Below are positions 58,696 to 64,000 of a DNA stretch of 64,000 nt, in pieces. This DNA comes from Streptomyces sioyaensis (GTDB taxonomy: Bacteria > Actinomycetota > Actinomycetes > Streptomycetales > Streptomycetaceae). The stretch spans positions 1 to 64,000 of the forward strand of contig NZ_SDIF01000020.1 in assembly GCF_004122735.1 (NCBI RefSeq), written 5' to 3'. A program made the position numbers and the translations under genes. Position 1 is the first letter of the stretch; each line of letters starts with the position of its first letter. The notes below the pieces were generated by a model. That model was not told the origin of the DNA and ran no database searches. It saw only the letters and a program-made list of their open reading frames with translations.

Positions 58696-59375
58696 CGCGC
58701 CTCGCCCTGCGCGAGGTGGCGGACCCAGCTGACGTGCCGCTGCACGACGTCGGTCGCGGCGTCCGCGTCCCCGGCCCGCAGCGCTTCGAGGATCTCCGCA
58801 TGCTCGGCGATGTTCTTGGCGATCCGGTCCGGGTGGGCATGCATCACCGCGACACCCATCCGCAGCTGGCGGTCGCGCAGCTGGTCGTAGAGGCGGTCCA
58901 GGATCTGATTGCCGGCGCTGCGCACGATGGCGGCGTGGAAGGCGCGGTCGGTGACGGAGACGGCGGCCAGATCGCCGGACGCCGCCTGCTCCCGCATCGT
59001 CTCCAGCAGCTCGGTCAGCTCGCCGATCAGCTCCTCGTTCGCGGGCACCGCCTTGGCCGCGGCGTGCTTCTCCACCAGCAGCCGGGTCTCGACGACGTCG
59101 GCGATCTCCTGCGCGGAGACCGGCAGCACCAGCGCGCCCTTCTTCGGGTAGAGCTTGATCAGACCCTCGACCTCCAGCCGCAGCAGCGCCTCCCGCACCG
59201 GCGTCCGTGACACCCCCACGGCCTCGGCCAGTTCGCCCTCGGTGAGCAGCATCCCGCCCTCGTAGCGGCGGTCCAGGACGGCGTCCTTGATATGCGCATA
59301 GACCCGCTCGGCGGCGGGCGGCTGTCTGGTGGCGGACTCCCGGGCGGGGACGGTAGGTGTGGATGTAGAGGGCAT
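58692..59375 (-). CDS. GntR-family regulator, FadR subfamily
   Basis: This 227-aa repressor has the winged helix (about 25-90: AERVYAHIKDAVLDRRY...LTEGELAEAVGVSRTPVREALLRLEVEGLI) and a FadR/FCD effector domain (about 100-220) with metal-ligand type residues in DRAFHAAIV and the late HAEILEALRAGD. ATG 59375 or GTG 59381. The ATAC-N5-GTAT dyad just upstream would let it repress its own operon with the MFS gene. Confidence 0.87.
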   Translation of the reverse strand: MPSTSTPTVPARESATRQPPAAERVYAHIKDAVLDRRYEGGMLLTEGELAEAVGVSRTPVREALLRLEVEGLIKLYPKKGALVLPVSAQEIADVVETRLLVEKHAAAKAVPANEELIGELTELLETMREQAASGDLAAVSVTDRAFHAAIVRSAGNQILDRLYDQLRDRQLRMGVAVMHAHPDRIAKNIAEHAEILEALRAGDADAATDVVQRHVSWVRHLAQGEAR

Positions 59376-59388
59376 GCACACAGGATAG

Positions 59389-59401
59389 ATACAACAGGTA
59401 T
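59389..59401 (-). promoter_or_regulatory. candidate GntR operator ATAC-N5-GTAT
   Basis: The dyad ATAC-AACAG-GTAT lies 14-26 bases upstream of the GntR start, in the AT-rich promoter; GTATAC and GTACG half-sites adjoin it. Autoregulation is typical of the family. Confidence 0.5.
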
Positions 59402-59673
59402 ACGTACGACACCCCGGTCCGCGATGCGGACATGACCGGCCCTGATTGCCCTGGTAAGCGCGTGATGCGCACCGGCGTCCGGCAGACCGGCGGCGGCGAG
59501 GGGAGGGGCCGCCCCCGGGTGGCCGGAGCCGGCCGTGCGGCAGACCTCAGGCGGATGTCGGGTCCACCTAAAGACTGACAAGAGTCCGTACCTGCCGCGT
59601 ACGGATCGGCGCGCATTCCATGGGTGAATAGAGGCAGAGCCGGGGAGGCTCGGACAGCCAAGGGGAGTGGACC

Positions 59674-59850
59674 ATGCAGCCCAGGACGAACGCCGGCCGC
59701 CGCACGCGGAACACCGTCGTCGTGGCATTGATCGTGGCCGGCCTGTGGGCCGGTGTCACCCTGACCCGCGCCGCCGCGCGCGCCGACGAATCCGGCCAGG
59801 ACGGCCCGGTGGGACACTTCAGCCGCGCTGTGCAGCTCATCCGCGGCTGA
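59674..59850 (+). CDS. 58-aa single-pass membrane or exported peptide
   Basis: ATG 59674 follows AAGGGGAG. The product has a basic start (MQPRTNAGRRTRNT), a hydrophobic helix (about 15-31, VVVALIVAGLWAGVTL) and a hydrophilic tail ending AVQLIRG. Good GC3 bias supports coding. Function unknown. Confidence 0.65.
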   Translation: MQPRTNAGRRTRNTVVVALIVAGLWAGVTLTRAAARADESGQDGPVGHFSRAVQLIRG

Positions 59851-59870
59851 CCACCGGCCCGTACCACTCG

Positions 59871-60281
59871 CTACCGCGTCCGCGGCTCGCCGCGATAGGT
59901 ACCGAACGACCAGCGGTTGCCCTCGGGATCGCGGGCGCCGAAGCCCCGTGAGCCGTAGTCGGTGACGGTCAGCTCCTCGGTGATCTCCGCGCCGGCCGCG
60001 GTGGCACGCGCATACAGCTCGTCGGGACGGTCGGTGACGACATAGGCCCCGAAGGTTCCCGGCTGCAGCGGCCAGTGATCCTCCTTCCCGTCCCTGACGG
60101 AGCCGAGCATGATGCCGCCTTCCGGCCAGGAGAGCTGGGCGTGCTCGACGTGCCCGCCCTCCCCGGGGATGACCGCGGTCTCCTCGAACCCGAACGCATC
60201 GGCCAGGAACCGGATCAGCGCGCGGGCATCGCGGGCCCGCAGCGTCGGCCATACCTGGGGTGCGGGTGTGGTGTCGGACAT
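59871..60281 (-). CDS. VOC (glyoxalase/bleomycin-resistance) family protein
   Basis: This 136-aa protein has the VOC beta-alpha-beta-beta-beta pattern: WPTLRARDARALIRFLADAFGFEE, HAQLSWPEGGIMLGS, GAYVVTDRPDELYARATAAGA and the final FGARDPEGNRWSFGTY. Potential metal ligands are His in HVEHAQL and Glu in DPEGN. ATG 60281 follows AGGAGG. The role is a small-molecule dioxygenase, isomerase or binding protein, undetermined. Confidence 0.85.
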   Translation of the reverse strand: MSDTTPAPQVWPTLRARDARALIRFLADAFGFEETAVIPGEGGHVEHAQLSWPEGGIMLGSVRDGKEDHWPLQPGTFGAYVVTDRPDELYARATAAGAEITEELTVTDYGSRGFGARDPEGNRWSFGTYRGEPRTR

Positions 60282-60332
60282 GATCGCCGGACCTCCTGGA
60301 TCGGGTGGGCGGCCCCCGGGGGGCCGCTGACC

Positions 60333-60704
60333 TCAGCCTTCCTCGAAGGCTCCCCCCGGGGCTTGGACGTTTCGGAACTCCCCGGCGAGCCATTGGCTGG
60401 GCGGACAGCCGGCGCCCAGCGGGTGCAGGCCGAGCTGGATGCCGGACTGACGGCCCTGGTGGGTGATCATCGCAGGGCGGGTGTGCAGACCGCCCAGGAG
60501 GGCGCTGTAGGTGCCCGGTGCCTGTGCCGGATCGGGGTGGCCGGCCAGCGTGAGGGGCTCATCGAGGGTGAAGATCAGGGTCAGCCGGGGCGAGGGGAGC
60601 CCACGGTGCCGGCCCGGCGGCACCCCGGCCTGCCGGTATCCGGCGTACCCGCTGACGTACGGCCGGAGCGGGGGCGCGGGGACCGCGAGCGGATGTTCGT
60701 CCAC
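60333..60704 (-). pseudogene. truncated AraC-type regulator (N-terminal domain only)
   Basis: From GTG 60704 the frame encodes a ligand-domain fragment typical of AraC-like regulators (LRPYVSGYAGYRQAGVPPGRHRGLP..., LTLIFTLDEP, LLGGLHTRPAMITHQGRQSGIQLGLHPLGA). It then runs into GEFRNVQAPGGAFEEG and a stop at 60333, with no helix-turn-helix domain. The VOC gene follows directly. A deletion has probably removed the DNA-binding half. Confidence 0.65.
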
Positions 60705-60716
60705 GGGGCCGGGGCG

Positions 60717-60756
60717 GGTGCAGGGCGGCGTTTCACGTGAAACGCCGCCCTGCACC
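60717..60756. promoter_or_regulatory. parS site 7 inside a 40-bp perfect palindrome
   Basis: The parS core is 60730-60743. The dyad extends 20 bp on each side, the longest in the window, and lies 21 bases past the E2 stop on the minus strand, so it may also be the operon terminator. Confidence 0.93.
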
Positions 60757-60776
60757 GCCCGGCTCCGCATCCCGGG

Positions 60777-62249
60777 TCATCCCCAGGTGATCAGCCGCTT
60801 GGGCCGTTCCAGCACCGCCGCGACATCCGCGAGCAGCTTGGAGCCCAGCTCACCATCGATGAGGCGGTGGTCGAAGGACAGCGCGAGGGTGGTGACCTGA
60901 CGCGCCTTCACCTTGCCCTTGTGGACCCACGGCTGGAGCTTGACCGCGCCGAAGGCGAGGATCGCCGACTCCCCCGGGTTGAGGATCGGCGTACCGGTGT
61001 CGACGCCGAAGACGCCGACGTTGGTGATGGTGACCGTGCCGCCGGACATCGCCGACGGGGAGGTCTTGCCCTCACGGGCGGTGGAGATCAGCTCGCCCAG
61101 ATCCGCGGCGAGTTGGGGGAGCGTCTTGGACCCGGCGTCCTTGATGTTCGGGACGATCAGCCCGCGCGGGGTGGCCGCCGCGATCCCGAGGTTGACGTAG
61201 TCCTTGTAGACGATCTCCTGATGCGCCTCGTCCCAGGCCGCATTGACCTCCGGGTGGCGCTTGAGGGCGACCAGGAAGGCCTTGGCGACGAGCAGCAGCG
61301 GGTTGACCCGCAGCCCCGCCATGTCCGGGTCCTGCTTGAGCTCCTGGACGAGCTTCATCGTGCGGGTCACATCGACGGTGATGAACTCCGTGACGTGCGG
61401 CGCGGTGAAGGCGCTGGCGACCATCGCCTGCGCGGTGGCCTTGCGTACGCCCTTGACCGGTACCCGCCGCTCGCGTGCGGCGGTGTCGACGGTGCCGGGC
61501 TCCGCCGGGGCCGCGGCCACCGGCACCGGGGCGCCGGCCGGAGCCTCCGCCGCTGCCGGGGCGGCGGCCGCATGCACATCCTCGCGGGTGATGATGCCGT
61601 CTGGCCCGGTCGGGGCGACCGTCGCCAGATCGATGCCGAGGTCCTTGGCGAGCTTGCGCACCGGCGGCTTGGCCAGCGGACGGCCGGCGGTCGCGGCGGC
61701 CACGGGGGCAGCAGGCGCAGCGGGCACGGGCACCGGGGTGATCATCGGCGTGGGCGTGGCCCGCCCGTTCAGCTCCGCCTGGAGCCCGGCGCTCGCGGAC
61801 TCCGGCTGAGCCGGCACCGCGGGCTGCGGCTTGCGAGCCCGGCGCTTGGTCGAGGACGGCGCGGCGCCATAGCCGACCAGCACCGCCTGACGGCCCTGCG
61901 GCTCGGCGTCCTCCTCGGCGGAGGGGGCGGCTTCCTGCGGCGCCTTGGCCGCCGGCGCCGCGGCGGGCCCGGCGCCGGGGTCGGTGTCCACCGAGATGAT
62001 GACGGTGCCGACATCGACGGTGACGCCCTCGCCGAAGGTCAGCTCGTGCACCACCCCGTCGTACGGAATGGGCAGTTCGACGGCGGCCTTGGCGGTCTCG
62101 ACCTCACACACGACCTGGCCGTCGGTGACGGTGTCGCCCGGCTGGACGTACCACTTGAGGATCTCGGCCTCGGTGAGTCCCTCGCCCACGTCGGGCATCT
62201 TGAACTCGCGGAAGCGCTGAGCGCGGGCGGGACTTGCAGTCATGGTCAC
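60777..62249 (-). CDS. bkdC: branched-chain 2-oxoacid dehydrogenase E2 (dihydrolipoyl acyltransferase)
   Basis: This 490-aa E2 core protein transfers acyl groups from E1 to CoA. One lipoyl domain (about 14-90) carries the lipoyl Lys in CEVETAKAAVEL. A Pro/Ala linker leads to the peripheral-subunit-binding domain (about 195-235: PPVRKLAKDLGIDLATV...GPDGIITREDV), a second linker and the catalytic domain (about 265-490) with the active-site His in SFDHRLIDG. GTG 62249 has the better spacing to GAGGAG; ATG 62243 is possible. It supplies branched-chain acyl-CoA primers for fatty-acid and polyketide synthesis. Confidence 0.9.
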   Translation of the reverse strand: MTMTASPARAQRFREFKMPDVGEGLTEAEILKWYVQPGDTVTDGQVVCEVETAKAAVELPIPYDGVVHELTFGEGVTVDVGTVIISVDTDPGAGPAAAPAAKAPQEAAPSAEEDAEPQGRQAVLVGYGAAPSSTKRRARKPQPAVPAQPESASAGLQAELNGRATPTPMITPVPVPAAPAAPVAAATAGRPLAKPPVRKLAKDLGIDLATVAPTGPDGIITREDVHAAAAPAAAEAPAGAPVPVAAAPAEPGTVDTAARERRVPVKGVRKATAQAMVASAFTAPHVTEFITVDVTRTMKLVQELKQDPDMAGLRVNPLLLVAKAFLVALKRHPEVNAAWDEAHQEIVYKDYVNLGIAAATPRGLIVPNIKDAGSKTLPQLAADLGELISTAREGKTSPSAMSGGTVTITNVGVFGVDTGTPILNPGESAILAFGAVKLQPWVHKGKVKARQVTTLALSFDHRLIDGELGSKLLADVAAVLERPKRLITWG

Positions 62250-62266
62250 GAACTCTCCTCAAACCC

Positions 62267-63250
62267 TCAGTACGCCAACGCACGGTCGACGGCGTCGAGC
62301 ACCCGGTCCAGCCCCGGAAGGTACTCGTCCTCCAGACGGGAGGGCGGATACGGGGAGTGGAAACCGCCGACCCGCAGGACCGGAGCCTCCAGGTGGTAGA
62401 AGCACCGCTCGGTGATCCGGGCGGCGATCTCGGCACCTGCGCCGAAGAAGACCGGGGCCTCGTGGACGACGACCAGCCGGCCGGTCTTCTGCACCGACGA
62501 CTGCACGGTGTCGAAGTCGATCGGGGAGAGCGAGCGCAGGTCGACGACCTCGACCGACTTGCCCTCCTCGGCCGCGACCTTGGCGACGTCCAGGCAGACC
62601 TTCACCATCGGGCCGTAGGCGGCCAGCGTGAGGTCGGAGCCGTTCTGGGCGATCCGGGCCTTGTGCAGCGGGTCCGGGATCGACTCGGTGTCCAGTCGCG
62701 ACTTGTCGTGGTAGCGGCGCTTGGGCTCGAAGTAGATGACCGGGTCGTCGCCCGCGATGGCCTGCTGGAGCATCCAGTAGGCATCGGAGGAGTTCGAGGG
62801 GGTGACGATCTTGAGGCCCGCGACATGAGCGAACAGCGCCTCGGGGGACTCGGAGTGGTGCTCGACCGCGCCGATGCCGCCCGCGTACGGGATGCGGATG
62901 ACGACCGGCACCTTGACCTTGCCCAGCGCGCGGGCGTGCATCTTCGCGAGCTGGGTGACGATCTGGTCGTAGGCGGGGAAGACGAAGCCGTCGAACTGGA
63001 TCTCGACGACCGGGCGATAGCCGCGCAGTGCCATGCCGATCGCGGTGCCGACGATGCCGGACTCGGCGAGCGGGGTGTCGATCACCCGGTCCTCGCCGAA
63101 GTCCTTCTGCAGGCCGTCGGTGACGCGGAAGACGCCGCCGAGCTTGCCGACGTCCTCGCCCATGACGAGGACCTTGGGGTCGGCCTCCATGGAGGCGCGC
63201 AGCGACTCGTTGATCGCCTTGGCAATGGTGATCTTCTCGAAGACGGCCAT
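62267..63250 (-). CDS. bkdB: branched-chain 2-oxoacid dehydrogenase E1 beta subunit
   Basis: This 327-aa transketolase-type subunit pairs with E1alpha to decarboxylate valine-, leucine- and isoleucine-derived 2-oxoacids. Motifs: VMGEDVGKLGGVFRVTDGL, 'DTPLAESGIVGTAIGMAL', the substrate-channel His pair in IGAVEHHSES and the C-terminal SLSPIDFDTV domain. ATG 63250 follows GGAGGAG, two bases after the E1alpha stop. Order E1alpha-E1beta-E2 is the normal bkd operon. Confidence 0.92.
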   Translation of the reverse strand: MAVFEKITIAKAINESLRASMEADPKVLVMGEDVGKLGGVFRVTDGLQKDFGEDRVIDTPLAESGIVGTAIGMALRGYRPVVEIQFDGFVFPAYDQIVTQLAKMHARALGKVKVPVVIRIPYAGGIGAVEHHSESPEALFAHVAGLKIVTPSNSSDAYWMLQQAIAGDDPVIYFEPKRRYHDKSRLDTESIPDPLHKARIAQNGSDLTLAAYGPMVKVCLDVAKVAAEEGKSVEVVDLRSLSPIDFDTVQSSVQKTGRLVVVHEAPVFFGAGAEIAARITERCFYHLEAPVLRVGGFHSPYPPSRLEDEYLPGLDRVLDAVDRALAY

Positions 63251-63252
63251 GG

Positions 63253-64000
63253 TCAGTTCTCCTCCGCGGCGCCGGCATCGACGAACGACGCCTGGTAGGC
63301 GGCGAACTGTGCGCGCTCCTCATCGACGAGCGCATGCCCATCGGCATAGACATTCTCGAAAATCGCCATGTCGTCCGGGTCGGGCATGGCACGGACGGCG
63401 TCGCGGACCCGCTTGCCCAGGGCCTCGCTCTCCTCGTCGATCGAGGCCAGGTACGCCTCGTCGACGATGCCCTCGGCCTCCAGGTACGTCCGCAGCCGCA
63501 GGATCGGGTCCTTGGCCTCCCAGGCCGCCCGCTCCTCGTCCGCCCGGTACTTCGTCGGGTCGTCGGAGGTGGTGTGCGCGCCCATGCGGTAGGTGAACGC
63601 CTCGATGAGCATCGGGCCCTGGCCGGTGCGCGCCCGCTCCAGCGCCGCCCGGGTCACCGCCAGGCAGGCCAGGACGTCATTGCCGTCGACCCGTACGCCG
63701 GGGAATCCGAAGCCGCGGGCGCGCTGGTAGAGCGGCACCCGGGTCTGCTTCTCGGTGGGCTCGGAAATCGCCCACTGGTTGTTCTGGCAGAAGAACACGA
63801 CCGGGGCGTTGTAGACCGCGGAGAAGGTGAAGGATTCCGCGACATCTCCCTGGCTGGAGGCACCGTCACCGAAATACGCAATGACCGCGGAATCCGCGCC
63901 GTCCTTCTGCACACCCATCGCATAGCCGGTCGCGTGCAGCGTCTGCGAACCGATGACGATGGTGTAGAGGTGGAAGTTGTTGGTACTGGGATCCCAGCCG
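63253..64000 (-). CDS. bkdA: branched-chain 2-oxoacid dehydrogenase E1 alpha subunit, 5' end beyond window
   Basis: The 249 codons visible encode the C-terminal part of E1alpha: GSQTLHATGYAMG, the TPP/Mg2+ motif 'YFGDGASSQGDVAESFTFS' to QNNQWAIS, and the phosphorylation-loop region YRMGAHTTSDDPTKYR. The frame is open to the window edge (first full codon at 63999). It is first in the operon with E1beta and E2. Confidence 0.92.
   Translation of the reverse strand, partial: GWDPSTNNFHLYTIVIGSQTLHATGYAMGVQKDGADSAVIAYFGDGASSQGDVAESFTFSAVYNAPVVFFCQNNQWAISEPTEKQTRVPLYQRARGFGFPGVRVDGNDVLACLAVTRAALERARTGQGPMLIEAFTYRMGAHTTSDDPTKYRADEERAAWEAKDPILRLRTYLEAEGIVDEAYLASIDEESEALGKRVRDAVRAMPDPDDMAIFENVYADGHALVDEERAQFAAYQASFVDAGAAEEN

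Noticed and set aside
1..64000. CRISPR arrays, rRNA or tRNA genes
   Set aside because: No regularly spaced repeats, rRNA segments or cloverleaf-forming sequences were seen by eye; no scan program was run.

Overview
The window is high-GC actinobacterial DNA, almost certainly a Streptomyces chromosome close to oriC. Codon use is strongly GC3-biased, starts are often GTG or TTG, and SARP, SpoIIE-type and XRE regulators are present. Seven perfect 14-bp parS sites (GTTTCACGTGAAAC) sit in intergenic gaps; in Streptomyces such sites cluster around the origin. From memory, the order metG, aspS, pirin, sseB-like, acyl-CoA dehydrogenase, M18 aminopeptidase, branched-chain 2-oxoacid dehydrogenase matches the S. 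coelicolor SCO379x-SCO381x neighbourhood.

Layout. 1-5.8 kb: a 57-bp perfect inverted repeat, a stand-alone tsaD-like gene, a zinc-type CDF exporter, two envelope proteins and a quinone-oxidoreductase-like enzyme. 6.1-10.9 kb: an orphan OmpR-type regulator and a glycine-betaine/choline-type ABC importer whose ATPase gene faces the permease-permease-binding-protein operon. 10.9-27.0 kb: polysaccharide deacetylase, membrane-anchored esterase, VWA protein, drug exporter, metG, a glycosyltransferase-like membrane protein, aspS, a PAS-GAF-SpoIIE-HATPase phosphatase and an AI-2E-type membrane protein.

27,752-44,987: a 17.2-kb integrative element, of AICE type, inserted in the host pirin gene by a phiC31-type serine integrase. 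The 3' part of pirin lies left of the insertion and the 5' part right. The reconstructed attP has inverted 11-bp arms around a TTG core. The minus strand carries a candidate excision factor, a rolling-circle-type Rep, an FtsK/Tra-like pump and small accessory genes behind a repeat-rich control region. Cargo is a minus-strand operon (XRE regulator, three coupled small genes, a 48-aa peptide gene, a JmjC-type oxygenase, an aldo/keto reductase and an APH-type kinase) that looks like an undescribed peptide-modification cassette. At its right end the element carries a full-length pirin with its own copy of the pirin promoter, and the bases corresponding to the integration site are altered. It therefore seems to replace the gene it breaks.

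45-64 kb: the conserved backbone resumes with the SseB-like protein, acyl-CoA dehydrogenase, M18 aminopeptidase coupled to an AfsR-like regulator, two related DUF4232-type lipoproteins flanking a parS site, an NHL/thioredoxin-like protein, a LURP-one-like protein, a mycothiol-dependent-type enzyme, a GntR-MFS operon, a VOC protein, a truncated AraC-like regulator, and the E1alpha-E1beta-E2 operon of a branched-chain 2-oxoacid dehydrogenase, cut by the window edge.

Limits: all calls come from reading sequence and translations. No homology search, structure prediction or repeat scan was run. Statements about family behaviour or other genomes are from general knowledge.
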